A DNA stretch of 64,000 bases from positions 372,001 through 436,000 of the forward strand of contig CANLQL010000004.1 in assembly GCA_947493265.1 (NCBI GenBank), written 5' to 3'. This DNA is from an uncultured Litoreibacter sp. GTDB lineage: Bacteria > Pseudomonadota > Alphaproteobacteria > Rhodobacterales > Rhodobacteraceae. The position numbers and the translations under genes were made by a program. Below are positions 39,224-48,975 of this stretch, one piece after another. Numbering within the stretch: position 1 is the first letter of the stretch; each line of letters begins with the position of its first letter. The notes beneath the pieces were generated by a model. It was given only the letters and a program-made list of their open reading frames with translations. It made no database searches and was not told the DNA's origin.

Positions 39224-39513
39224 GCGATGCTGTGACCCGCGCGGCTGAGGTGCTGAAAGAGCACCGCGCCTCCATCGACCGGTTGGATGCAATCCTTGTC
39301 TACACATTGGGCGAGCGGTTCAAACACACGCAGGCCGTGGGCAAGTTGAAAGCTGAACACGACCTGCCGCCAAGCGATCCTGCGCGCGAAGCGTCCCAAA
39401 TAGAACGCCTTGAAGATCTGGCAAAGCGCGCCGATCTCGACCCCGAATTCGCCAAATCCTTCCTGAATTTTATAATTCGGGAAGTCATCCAGAACCATAA
39501 AACGTTTCAATAA
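39220..39513 (+). CDS. Chorismate mutase
   Basis: AroQ-type helical protein (IDRLDAILVYTLGERFKHTQAVGKLKAEHDLPPSDPAREASQIERL). Confidence 0.9.
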   Translation: MSDAVTRAAEVLKEHRASIDRLDAILVYTLGERFKHTQAVGKLKAEHDLPPSDPAREASQIERLEDLAKRADLDPEFAKSFLNFIIREVIQNHKTFQ

Positions 39514-39555
39514 TTTCCGGGGTATCCCGGTCCAGCCATCTTAGGAGAATACACA

Positions 39556-40029
39556 ATGGCAATGAAAATTCGTTTGGCCCGCGGTGGGTCCAAGAAACGC
39601 CCTTTCTATCGCATCGTCGCATCTGACTCGCGCATGCCGCGTGATGGTCGCTATGTTGAAAAACTGGGCACATATAACCCTCTTCTGCCGAAAGACAGCG
39701 AAGACCGTGTGAAAATGAACATGGAACGCGTTCAGTACTGGTTGGGTGAAGGCGCACAGCCAACTGACCGTATTTCGCGTATGCTGGAAGCCGCTGGCGT
39801 TCTTGAAAAGAAAGAACGTGCGAACATGCAGAAAGCTGTTCCAGGCCAGAAAGCGCAAGATCGCGCCGAAGAGAAAGCCGCAAAAGCAGCGGCAGCCGCC
39901 GAAGCTGCAGCCGCACCTGCCGAAGAAGAGGCACCAGCGGAAGAAGCACCTGCAGAAGACGTCGCGGAAGACGCACCAGCTGAGGACACACCGTCCGAAG
40001 AGGCCGCTGCGGAAGAAAAAGCCGAGTAA
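39556..40029 (+). CDS. rpsP: 30S ribosomal protein S16
   Basis: [43 protein letters not shown]; Ala/Glu-rich C-terminal tail. Confidence 0.97.
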   Translation: MAMKIRLARGGSKKRPFYRIVASDSRMPRDGRYVEKLGTYNPLLPKDSEDRVKMNMERVQYWLGEGAQPTDRISRMLEAAGVLEKKERANMQKAVPGQKAQDRAEEKAAKAAAAAEAAAAPAEEEAPAEEAPAEDVAEDAPAEDTPSEEAAAEEKAE

Positions 40030-40094
40030 TTGGCCATCACGGGCGCGCCTCACGGCGCGCTCGTTCTTCTCGATGACGCGCGAAAGTTGGTCAC

Positions 40095-40241
40095 ATGATC
40101 CGGCGTACGATTAACCTTGTTTTGCTTGGGCTTGCCTTCTATGGCGGCATCAAAGTGGAGCGCGGCATCCTTGCGGCGCGCTGCACAAATGCGGGCGGTG
40201 AGGTCAATGCACGCGACATCTGTGTAGGGCTTGAGAAATGA
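40095..40241 (+). CDS. Small predicted membrane protein, 48 aa (not in ORF track)
   Basis: [48 protein letters not shown]; stop overlaps the rimM start as ATGA. Confidence 0.6.
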   Translation: MIRRTINLVLLGLAFYGGIKVERGILAARCTNAGGEVNARDICVGLEK

Positions 40242-40789
40242 GTGGACGTGAAGATCGGATTGTCGTTGGCGTGATCGCGGGCGCGTTCGGTGTCAAAGGG
40301 GAAATCCGCCTGAAATCCTTCTGTGCGACACCAGAAGACATCGCGACCTACAGCCCGCTTTTCACCGAGCAAGGCACTGAATACACAGTAAAAATCACCC
40401 GATCCGTCAAGAATGGTTTTGCCGCGCGGCTGTCTGGCATCCGCTTCAAAGACGAAGCTGATGCGCTTCGGGGGGAAAAGCTTTTCGCTGATCGGGACTT
40501 GCTGCCTGTTCTGCCGGATGACGAGTTCTATCACACAGATCTTATGGGGCTGGAAGTGCTGGATACCGGCGGCACCTTATTGGGGAAAGTCGCGGCCGTT
40601 CAAAACCACGGCGCAGGTGACATCCTGGAGATCCGGGGGGCGGCGTTGAAAGGCTCCCTGCTGCTCCCGTTTACCAAGGACGCCGTACCAACCGTTGATC
40701 TGAGCGCTGGCCGGATCATCGCAGACCCGCCCGACGGGCTGATGGATGCGGGCAAAGCGCCTAAGGGCTCTGAGACAGAAAACACCTGA
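40238..40789 (+). CDS. rimM: Ribosome maturation factor RimM
   Basis: [31 protein letters not shown]. Confidence 0.95.
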   Translation: MSGREDRIVVGVIAGAFGVKGEIRLKSFCATPEDIATYSPLFTEQGTEYTVKITRSVKNGFAARLSGIRFKDEADALRGEKLFADRDLLPVLPDDEFYHTDLMGLEVLDTGGTLLGKVAAVQNHGAGDILEIRGAALKGSLLLPFTKDAVPTVDLSAGRIIADPPDGLMDAGKAPKGSETENT

Positions 40790-41726
40790 TCGCAGTGCGT
40801 ATCCTGTTGGCGGCTTGATCATTGGTGTGATCCAGAACCAGATAGTCATAAAGCCTGTCACCAACGAAAAACGGCAATGTCGTGTCCCACTCGTTTTTCG
40901 GAAGCACCCCGGACGACAGGAACGCTTGCCAATCCGCCGCGTTCACTCCGAAATTCTGCGCGGGCAGCGCCGCTTGATCATGGATTTGCTGCCAGACCAA
41001 AAACCGGGCGGCATCCCGCGCCATGGGTTGCCGACATTCGCCCTGCACATCGATCCCGGTCAGTGTTCCCCCTTGAATATGAAGGTTCAGACCAGAGAAA
41101 TCTCCGTGGATCGAAGCTTGGGTTACGCTGCACCCTTTCAGCTTGTCTGACCAACGACCTAAAGCCATACCCAACGCTGCCAAGAGCGTTTGATCCGCCG
41201 AAGACATACGGGCCGTGTCGGCGGAAAGGCGGCGCTGCAGCCAATGCTGCGGGCCGAAATGCCCCAGCTTCTGTCGACCATTTGTATATGTCGCCAGCCA
41301 ATTGCCGCTTTCGCGCATCAACCGCACACGTTTTTGATGGCCTGACAGGCTCAGCACATCCGTAATCCGTTTGCCTTTCGCAAAACTCAGCACGGCAAAC
41401 CCAAGTTCGGGACGTGCTTGAATACAGCGGTTGATCTGATACGGCCCTTCAGACATCGTTGGCGCAAGCGTGCCCAGTTCGCGCTCCAGGTTTTCGACAA
41501 TTGCCTCTGGCGCGGGGCCTTTCCGGCCAAGAAACCGCTTCAAAACGGCTTTCTCACCGTTAAATCGCACCAGGAAAACCTGACGTCCGGGCGCAAGTTT
41601 CAAGACTTCTTTGACCTTGATCCCGGCAATTTCAGGATCGTTTTGCAAGATCGTGATCAAATCCGTCATCGCGCGTTGGCGCTTTGGCAGATCAGAAAGC
41701 CAGTGCGAGGATGTCTTGGCGGTCAT
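40761..41726 (-). CDS. Phosphotransferase (APH/choline kinase-like)
   Basis: [25 protein letters not shown] (Brenner-like HGD..N and D motifs). Start may instead be 41669. Confidence 0.78.
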   Translation of the reverse strand: MTAKTSSHWLSDLPKRQRAMTDLITILQNDPEIAGIKVKEVLKLAPGRQVFLVRFNGEKAVLKRFLGRKGPAPEAIVENLERELGTLAPTMSEGPYQINRCIQARPELGFAVLSFAKGKRITDVLSLSGHQKRVRLMRESGNWLATYTNGRQKLGHFGPQHWLQRRLSADTARMSSADQTLLAALGMALGRWSDKLKGCSVTQASIHGDFSGLNLHIQGGTLTGIDVQGECRQPMARDAARFLVWQQIHDQAALPAQNFGVNAADWQAFLSSGVLPKNEWDTTLPFFVGDRLYDYLVLDHTNDQAANRIRTAIRCFLSQSP

Positions 41727-41819
41727 GGGGCGAATGAACCATCCGCAGCGGCGTTGCACAATGATGGCTCACAAAGAAACCTGTTTCGCCGGGGCATTTG
41801 CTGATCTAAAAGCCGCGTC

Positions 41820-42623
41820 ATGGCCAAAACACCGCCCACCAAATCTCATGGTCGCTTGTCGATCAGCGCCTCCTTGCAACCACGCGATCTGATGGTTGAT
41901 AGGCCGCGCCTGAAAGGGGCGTGGTGCGCCAAAGTGATTACCTTGTTTCCAGATGCCTTCCCGGGTGTTTTGGGGGCTTCATTAACAGGCAAGGCGTTGC
42001 AGGACGGTTTGTGGCGACTCGAGCCGATTGACCTGCGCCCGTTTGGCGAAGGCAAACATCGCAATGTTGACGATACACCAGCCGGGGGCGGTGCAGGCAT
42101 GGTGCTGCGCGCGGACGTCGTTGGCAAGGCTTTGGACAAGGCCGCGCAAGGCACACCAGATCGCACGAAATGGCCCGTCATCTACCTTTCCCCACGTGGC
42201 AAGCCGTTCACACAGTCAATGGCGCAAAGCTGGTCGCAAGCCGAAGGATTAACCATGATCTGCGGACGCTTCGAAGGGGTCGATCAAAGAGTTCTCGATG
42301 AATACCAGGTCGAAGAGGTCTCGCTCGGTGATTTCGTTCTGACCGGCGGGGAAATTGCAGCGCAAGCAATGATCGACGCGACCGTTCGGCTCTTGCCAAA
42401 TGTGCTGGGCAATGCAGCCTCGACCGAAGAGGAAAGCTTCTCAAATGGGCTGTTGGAGCATCCGCAATATACCCGCCCTGCCACTTGGAAAGGGCGCAAT
42501 ATTCCCGATGTTTTGATGTCCGGCCATCACGGGGAAATTGCAAAATGGCGCAAGGAACAGTCTGAAAAACTAACAAAAGAGCGTCGGCCTGATTTAACTG
42601 GAAAAGACGCAGACGACGCATAG
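41820..42623 (+). CDS. trmD: tRNA (guanosine(37)-N1)-methyltransferase
   Basis: DDTPAGGGAGMVLRADV, LTMICGRFEGVDQRVLDEY; short N-terminal extension. Confidence 0.97.
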   Translation: MAKTPPTKSHGRLSISASLQPRDLMVDRPRLKGAWCAKVITLFPDAFPGVLGASLTGKALQDGLWRLEPIDLRPFGEGKHRNVDDTPAGGGAGMVLRADVVGKALDKAAQGTPDRTKWPVIYLSPRGKPFTQSMAQSWSQAEGLTMICGRFEGVDQRVLDEYQVEEVSLGDFVLTGGEIAAQAMIDATVRLLPNVLGNAASTEEESFSNGLLEHPQYTRPATWKGRNIPDVLMSGHHGEIAKWRKEQSEKLTKERRPDLTGKDADDA

Positions 42624-42768
42624 CGCGCCGCTACCCCCCCGCGTGATCGCGCTGCCACGAACGGGAAATCTAAATTCGCGAAGCGGCTTGATCCATACGC
42701 ACTGCTCGACGCAGCAATCCAGTATTGTTATTGAAACAATGAAGTTTCGATAGAAATGGTGGATCGTA

Positions 42769-43647
42769 GTGACCTTTGATCAAATCCGAACATTTCTCTG
42801 GGTTGCCCGTTTGGGTGGTTTCCGCAAAGCGGCCGAGCGTTTGCACCTGTCGCAGCCCGCCGTGTCCACACGCATCTCCAATCTGGAGGATGAGCTGCGC
42901 GTCCCGCTATTTGAACGCGGCCCGGGGGAGCTTGTGTTGACCAAGCACGGCACGTTGCTTTTGTCCTACGCAGAGCAGATGTTGTTCGTCGAAGAAGAGA
43001 TCAAGCAGCGGGTTGCCAACCCGTCCGAAGCAGAGGGTCTTTTTCGCGTGGGGGCCTCTGAGACGATTGCCCAAGCGTGGTTGCCGGAATTTCTCAAAGC
43101 GTTCAGCGAACAATACCCGCGGGTGAACTTGGACCTGACCGTCGATATTTCTTTGAATCTTCGAAGTTCCCTTCTGGACCGCCGCCTGGATCTTGTTTTT
43201 CTGATGGGCCCTGTGTCCGAATTCACCGTGGAAAATGTCGATTTGCCGCCCTTCGATCTGCACTGGTACCGGTCAGCCCAAAACCCGCAGACCGATCTCA
43301 GCGAGATACCGGTCATTTCATACGCAAGCCAGACCCGCCCCTACCGGGAATTGATGTCGGAGTTATCCCGGCGAATTGGGCCGAAGCTGCGGGTCTATTC
43401 CTCTGCGTCGCTCTCGGCCAGCCTGAAGATGATCGCGGCTGGAATCGCTGTCGGGCCTTATCCTCGCGCGCTGGCAGACGACTTTCTCGAAGCTGGTCAG
43501 ATTGTGGAGTTTGATCCAGGGCTTGATCTTCGACCGCTCGCTTTTACGGCATCCTACCTGTCCGAGCCACGCAGCTTTCTTGTTGAAAACAGTGCAGAAA
43601 TTGCTCGTGAGATCGCTATTAAGTGGGACCAAGTCCATCCGAAGTGA
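42769..43647 (+). CDS. LysR-family transcriptional regulator
   Basis: MTFDQIRTFLWVARLGGFRKAAERLHLSQPAVSTRISNLEDEL. Confidence 0.93.
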   Translation: MTFDQIRTFLWVARLGGFRKAAERLHLSQPAVSTRISNLEDELRVPLFERGPGELVLTKHGTLLLSYAEQMLFVEEEIKQRVANPSEAEGLFRVGASETIAQAWLPEFLKAFSEQYPRVNLDLTVDISLNLRSSLLDRRLDLVFLMGPVSEFTVENVDLPPFDLHWYRSAQNPQTDLSEIPVISYASQTRPYRELMSELSRRIGPKLRVYSSASLSASLKMIAAGIAVGPYPRALADDFLEAGQIVEFDPGLDLRPLAFTASYLSEPRSFLVENSAEIAREIAIKWDQVHPK

Positions 43648-43743
43648 TTAAGTATTTCTATCACTAATGATCTAAAATGATAATTTGCGTGAAACTATGT
43701 GGCCGTGTGATGTTTTGTTAACACTGCGGGGGCTGCTTCCACG

Positions 43744-44568
43744 ATGCCAAATTCTGTTTCGCATTCCGATCTGATCGGTTCGCCCGCCACAAAGGTGCGC
43801 GCTGCGATCCGCGCGGGGCTATATGACGGGCATACAGCCGGGCTTGCGGCTGGGAAGCTTCAATGCAACCTGGCCATTCTGCCGGAACGATTTGCCTTGG
43901 ACTTCCTGCGATTTTGCCAGCGCAACCCCAAGCCCTGTCCGATCGTTGGGGTCAGCGACAGCGGCAATGCGAAACTGCCAACGCTGGGCCGCGACATCGA
44001 TATCCGAACGGATGTTTCGAAATACCGCGTGTTCCGCGACGGCGCGTTTTCTGAAGAGGTTACCGATATCTCGACCCATTGGGCAGACGATCTTGTCACG
44101 GTTGCGTTGGGATGCTCGTTCACCTTTGAAAACGCGTTGCAACGGGAAGGCATTCCGGTTCGCCACATCGAGACCGGCAAGAACGTACCGATGTACCGTT
44201 CAAACATTGATTTGGTGCCAGTTGGTCCATTTGGCGGACAGATGGTTGTGACGATGCGGCCGATCCCGCACGCACAAGTTGATCGCGCCAGAGACATCAG
44301 TGCGCGCTTTCCGCAAGCGCACGGCTCCCCGATTATGGTCGGTGATCCGGATCAGATCGGCATTTCGGACCTCAGCCAGCCAGATTGGGGCGACAGCGTC
44401 GAAATCAAGGACGGCGAAGTGCCGGTTTACTGGGCCTGCGGTGTGACGCCCCAGAATGTCCTGCTGGCCGCTGGCCTGCCAATTTGCATCACCCATTCGC
44501 CCGGCCACATGCTGATCGCGGATGTAGCGGAAGACGCAGAAACAACAATCCTACCAACAGACAATTGA
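43744..44568 (+). CDS. DUF1445 putative hydro-lyase / D-glutamate cyclase-like
   Basis: AGLAAGKLQCNLAILP, DLVTVALGCSFTFENAL, CGVTPQNVLLAAGLPICITHSPGHMLI. Confidence 0.85.
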   Translation: MPNSVSHSDLIGSPATKVRAAIRAGLYDGHTAGLAAGKLQCNLAILPERFALDFLRFCQRNPKPCPIVGVSDSGNAKLPTLGRDIDIRTDVSKYRVFRDGAFSEEVTDISTHWADDLVTVALGCSFTFENALQREGIPVRHIETGKNVPMYRSNIDLVPVGPFGGQMVVTMRPIPHAQVDRARDISARFPQAHGSPIMVGDPDQIGISDLSQPDWGDSVEIKDGEVPVYWACGVTPQNVLLAAGLPICITHSPGHMLIADVAEDAETTILPTDN

Positions 44569-44589
44569 AATCCAACAAGGAGACAAACA

Positions 44590-45621
44590 ATGAAAAAAGC
44601 ACTCTCACTACTGATCGCGACAACCGCCCTGGCGACCCCGGTGATCGCCGAAGACCTGGCCGTCGTCGGCAGCTGGTCCAGCCTGCCACTTCACAAGCAG
44701 TATGAGGCACCGTTCTGGGGCACGACATTGCCTGAGGCCTCTGGCGGCAAGATTAATGTTGAGCTGACCACCCATAACCAGATGAGCCTTGGTTTGGGCG
44801 ATATCTATCCCCTCCTCGGACAAGGCGTATATGATGTGGCGATGACCGTGGCAGATTATGCCGTGGCCGATGCGCCGGAACTGGAAGGTCTTGATGTGCC
44901 GTTATTGGCGCTGACAGCCGATGAGGCCCGCGCGATGGTCGATGCGGCCCGCCCAATGGTATCTGATATCTACCGCGACCGGTTCAATTCCCATGTTTTG
45001 GCGATTGCGCCCTACCCACCCCAGGTGGTTTTCTGCAACGCCGAGATTGCGAACCTGTCCGATCTGGAAGGTCTGAAAGTCCGCGCGTCAGGCCGGATGA
45101 CCGCCAAGCTGCTTGAGGCCTTGGGGGCCGAAGGTGTGAACGTGTCCTTCTCGGAAGTGCCGGGCGCATTGCAAAATGGCGTCGTTGATTGTGCTGTCAC
45201 AGGTGCAGGATCAGGCTACAGCGCGGGTTGGTGGGAAGTGTCCACGCATCTTCTTCCGATCCCACTTGGCGGATGGGATTCCGTGGTCACCGCGATCAAT
45301 ATGGACAAGTGGAAGGGTCTGGATGCAGACACACAAGCCCTGATCACAGAACAAGTGGCCAGCGGCTTTGAAGACCCTGCTTGGGACAGTGCACAAGACG
45401 CACTGGTCAATGACATTGCCTGCTTGACTGGCAATGGCGATTGCCCGGCGGGCGAGGCACGCTCCATGACCTTGGTTGATGTCAGCGAGGCCGATTTCGA
45501 TCGCGCGCGGGATATTCTGACGGGTGAAGTTCTGCCTGATTGGGCGGAACGCGCAGGTGGCGACTGGGCCGAGCGTTGGAATGCAAGCGTCGGTCAAGTT
45601 GTTGGCGTGACAATCAACTAA
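44590..45621 (+). CDS. TRAP transporter substrate-binding protein (DctP family)
   Basis: Signal peptide, DctP-like fold, followed by DctQ and DctM genes. Confidence 0.9.
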   Translation: MKKALSLLIATTALATPVIAEDLAVVGSWSSLPLHKQYEAPFWGTTLPEASGGKINVELTTHNQMSLGLGDIYPLLGQGVYDVAMTVADYAVADAPELEGLDVPLLALTADEARAMVDAARPMVSDIYRDRFNSHVLAIAPYPPQVVFCNAEIANLSDLEGLKVRASGRMTAKLLEALGAEGVNVSFSEVPGALQNGVVDCAVTGAGSGYSAGWWEVSTHLLPIPLGGWDSVVTAINMDKWKGLDADTQALITEQVASGFEDPAWDSAQDALVNDIACLTGNGDCPAGEARSMTLVDVSEADFDRARDILTGEVLPDWAERAGGDWAERWNASVGQVVGVTIN

Positions 45622-45646
45622 AGCCAAACTCAAGGACGTGCCGATC

Positions 45647-46195
45647 ATGGAACTGAAAATGATAGAAAGCCTTCGCGCCATCAACAAAGGCGTTGCCCTT
45701 GTTGTTGGCTTTGGCTTGCTGCTGTGTGCTGCCTTTGTGCTCACAGATATTATTATGCGCCAGATCGGCACATCGCTTGGCGGGACTGAAGAAATCGCAG
45801 GCTACGCGATGGCGTTGGCAACCTCTTGGGGGATGTCCTACACGCTGGTTGAGCTTGGACATGTTCGAATAGACTTGCTCCGTTCCCGGTTCAGAAGTTT
45901 TGGCAAGGCCATGTTCGATGTGTTCTCAATGATCGTGATGACGGGCGTTGTGGTCACAATCGCGATCAAGGCATGGCCGGTCGTCAACCGGTCACTGGTC
46001 AATGGATCGACCGCAAACACACCGCTGGAAACACCGCTGATCTGGGTGCAACTGCCCTGGTTTGCAGGATGGGTCTGGTTTGCCTGCATGTCGACACTGA
46101 CGACACTCGCCGCGTTGAGCTTGCTGCTGAAACGCCGTCACGCAGAAACGGAAAGCTTCGTCGGCGCATTCGCAGAACAGGACACTTTGAAATGA
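45647..46195 (+). CDS. TRAP transporter small permease (DctQ)
   Basis: Four-TM protein overlapping DctM. Confidence 0.88.
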   Translation: MELKMIESLRAINKGVALVVGFGLLLCAAFVLTDIIMRQIGTSLGGTEEIAGYAMALATSWGMSYTLVELGHVRIDLLRSRFRSFGKAMFDVFSMIVMTGVVVTIAIKAWPVVNRSLVNGSTANTPLETPLIWVQLPWFAGWVWFACMSTLTTLAALSLLLKRRHAETESFVGAFAEQDTLK

Positions 46196-47475
46196 TCGGT
46201 TATGTTTCTGTCGGGCTTCTTGGGCTGCTCGCTCTTTCGATCCCTGTTGGCATCGTCCTTTTCCTTCTTGGCTTCGGCATCGATACGTTTTTTTCCAGCT
46301 TTCCGCTGACCCGTGGTCTGGGAAACATGGTTTGGTCATCGTCAAACTCGGCGACGCTTATCGCGATCCCGTTCTTCGTTCTGCTTGGTGAAATTCTGGT
46401 GCGCAGCGGCGTTGCAACCCGCACCTATGCCGCGCTGGATCGGTGGGTGTCCTGGCTGCCCGGTGGCTTGGTTCACGCCAATGTCGCAACTGCCACGATG
46501 TTTTCCGCAACTTCCGGTTCGTCAGTGGCGACCGCCGCGACCGTCGCAACTGTTGCCATGCCGCAAGCCGAAAAACTGGGCTATGATCCCAAGTTGTTTT
46601 CAGGCGCGATCGCGGCAGGCGGCACGTTGGGGATCATGATCCCACCGTCGATCAACTTGATCGTCTATGGTTTCCTGACGCAATCTTCTATCCCGCAACT
46701 CTTTCTTGCAGGGTTGGTCCCGGGCATTTTCCTGGCGGTCGCATTCATGGCCGTCACAGCAATCATCTGCTTGATCCGCCCGAACCTCGGCGGGGTGCGG
46801 CGCACGTTTCCTTTCCCCCAAATGCTGCGCGCTTTGGTCGATCTGATCCCGATCCTGATCCTCTTCGGGCTGATCGTGGGCTCCATCTATCGCGGCTGGG
46901 CAACCCCCACCGAAGCAGCGGCTGTTGGCGTGGCCGGGGCCTTGCTTATTGCTTTGGCCTTTGGTGGCATATCCTGGTCAATGCTGACCCAAAGCCTGAC
47001 TGGGACCGTCAAAATCACCTCAATGATCATGCTTATCGTGATCGGCGCATCGTTTCTGAACTTCACCTTGGCCTCCGCCGGATTGGGACGCGCGCTGACC
47101 GATTTCATGACGGGGCTTGGTCTCACACCGCTCAAAACCATCCTGGTGGTCGTCGTTCTCTACATTGTTCTGGGGTTTTTCATCGAAACCCTGTCGCTGA
47201 TGGTGGTCACGATCCCGATCATCGTGCCTTTGGTCGTGGCGCAAGGCTATGATGTGATCTGGTTTGGCATTCTGATGATCGTCCTGATCGAGATGGCCCT
47301 GATCACTCCGCCGGTCGGGCTCAACCTCTATGTGGTTCAGGGCGCGCGAAAGTCGGGGAGCTTGAATGAGGTCATGCTGGGCGCACTTCCCTATTGCCTG
47401 ACGATGTTGGCAATGGCGTTCCTGTTGATCGCATTCCCGAGCATCGCTCTGTTTTTACCCAACGCCTTGAAGTAG
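46192..47475 (+). CDS. TRAP transporter large permease (DctM)
   Basis: MIGYVSVGLLGLLALSIPVG..., GGTLGIMIPPSINLIVYG. Confidence 0.95.
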   Translation: MIGYVSVGLLGLLALSIPVGIVLFLLGFGIDTFFSSFPLTRGLGNMVWSSSNSATLIAIPFFVLLGEILVRSGVATRTYAALDRWVSWLPGGLVHANVATATMFSATSGSSVATAATVATVAMPQAEKLGYDPKLFSGAIAAGGTLGIMIPPSINLIVYGFLTQSSIPQLFLAGLVPGIFLAVAFMAVTAIICLIRPNLGGVRRTFPFPQMLRALVDLIPILILFGLIVGSIYRGWATPTEAAAVGVAGALLIALAFGGISWSMLTQSLTGTVKITSMIMLIVIGASFLNFTLASAGLGRALTDFMTGLGLTPLKTILVVVVLYIVLGFFIETLSLMVVTIPIIVPLVVAQGYDVIWFGILMIVLIEMALITPPVGLNLYVVQGARKSGSLNEVMLGALPYCLTMLAMAFLLIAFPSIALFLPNALK

Positions 47476-47512
47476 CGGTTTCGCCGCTGACATTCAGACA
47501 GGACTTTCGGAC

Positions 47513-48277
47513 ATGACCAAGATTGATCTGAACGCGGACCTTGGGGAAGGTTTCGGCCCTTGGAAAATGGGGGATGATGCGGCCATGCTGTCGCTGGTGA
47601 CGTCAGCAAATATCGCCTGTGGCGGACATGCCAGCGACCCGGAAACCATGTTTCAAACCCTGATGCTTGCCCGCGAAAACGGTGTCACCGTCGGTGCGCA
47701 TCCTGGATTTAACGACCGGGAAGGCTTCGGCAGGCGGGTCATTCCGATGTCCCCGCCAGAGGTCGGCAGGATGTGTGCCGCACAGATCGGGGCGCTGATC
47801 GCGGTCGCAGCGCAAGCGGGCGTTCCGGTTCGCTATGTCAAACCGCATGGCGCGCTTGGAAATCTTGCAGCCCAAAACCGGGACGTCGCCGAGGCAATCG
47901 TCATGGCAGTTCAGAATATTGACCCCAAACTGGCGATATTGGCCATTTCGGGCACACAGATCGAACATGCTGCGCGCGCCGGCGGCTTGCAGGTTTTTTC
48001 GGAGATTTTTGTCGACCGCGGGTATCAGTCAACGGGCCATCTGGTCCCGCGCGGACGGGATGGCGCAATGATCGATGACCCGAAAGGCGCCACCGCGCGG
48101 CTGATCTCTTTCTTCGACACGGGGCTTATGCCTGTCATAGACGGGGATCCGATCCCGCTTTCCGCCCATTCAATCTGTGTGCATGGCGACAGCCCTCAGG
48201 CCGTTGCCATGGCGCGTGAAATGCAGGACAGTCTGACGGCTCATAGCGTGCAAATCGCCCCATTTCTCCAACAGTGA
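47513..48277 (+). CDS. pxpA: 5-oxoprolinase subunit PxpA (LamB/YcsF)
   Basis: KIDLNADLGEGFGPWKMGDDAAMLSLVTSANIACGGHA. Confidence 0.95.
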   Translation: MTKIDLNADLGEGFGPWKMGDDAAMLSLVTSANIACGGHASDPETMFQTLMLARENGVTVGAHPGFNDREGFGRRVIPMSPPEVGRMCAAQIGALIAVAAQAGVPVRYVKPHGALGNLAAQNRDVAEAIVMAVQNIDPKLAILAISGTQIEHAARAGGLQVFSEIFVDRGYQSTGHLVPRGRDGAMIDDPKGATARLISFFDTGLMPVIDGDPIPLSAHSICVHGDSPQAVAMAREMQDSLTAHSVQIAPFLQQ

Positions 48278-48285
48278 TCTGACCG

Positions 48286-48975
48286 ATGTTTCCACAGTTC
48301 AAATTCATTGCAGACCATGCCCTGTTGGTTAGTTTCTCCAGCGAGATCGACCCGGAAGCACATGCAAAAGTCCTTGCCTTAGACGCAGCGATTGCGGCCA
48401 CTCCACCACCGGGGATCATCGAAACGGTTCCAGCGCTCGTAAACCTGATGGTGACCTTTGATCCTGTCGAAACAGATCACGCCACGCTTGAAACCGCGAT
48501 CCGCGACTGTCTCAGCAAGATGCAGGTGCAATCCGGTGCGGGCATTAAGCGGCGGGTTGAGGTGTGCTATGAAGCCCCCTTCAGCCCTGATATTGAGGCT
48601 GTGGCGACATCTGTTGGGCTATCTGCCGAGGCCGTGATCAACGCCCATGTCAGCGGGGATTTTCATGTTTTGATGTATGGGTTTGCCCCGGGTTACGCGT
48701 ATTTGTCCGGCGTTCCGGACAGCATTCAAGTCCCTCGCAAAGCAACCCCTGTTCGCGATGTCCCTGCGGGTAGCGTCATCATAGCCGGTCCGCAATGCCT
48801 GATCACGACGTTGCTGATGCCAACCGGCTGGTCGATCATTGGGCGATCCCCAACGCAGGTTCTAACCGGTGATCCTGACCAACCATTCCTGTTCGATGTC
48901 GGGGACCACGTGGCGTTTGAACGGATTGACGTCGCGACTTACGAAAAACGCAGCAAGGGAATGGCGCATGTCTGA
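48286..48975 (+). CDS. pxpB: 5-oxoprolinase subunit PxpB (KipI-like)
   Basis: CYEAPFSPDIEAVA, MYGFAPGYAYLSGVP. Confidence 0.94.
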   Translation: MFPQFKFIADHALLVSFSSEIDPEAHAKVLALDAAIAATPPPGIIETVPALVNLMVTFDPVETDHATLETAIRDCLSKMQVQSGAGIKRRVEVCYEAPFSPDIEAVATSVGLSAEAVINAHVSGDFHVLMYGFAPGYAYLSGVPDSIQVPRKATPVRDVPAGSVIIAGPQCLITTLLMPTGWSIIGRSPTQVLTGDPDQPFLFDVGDHVAFERIDVATYEKRSKGMAHV

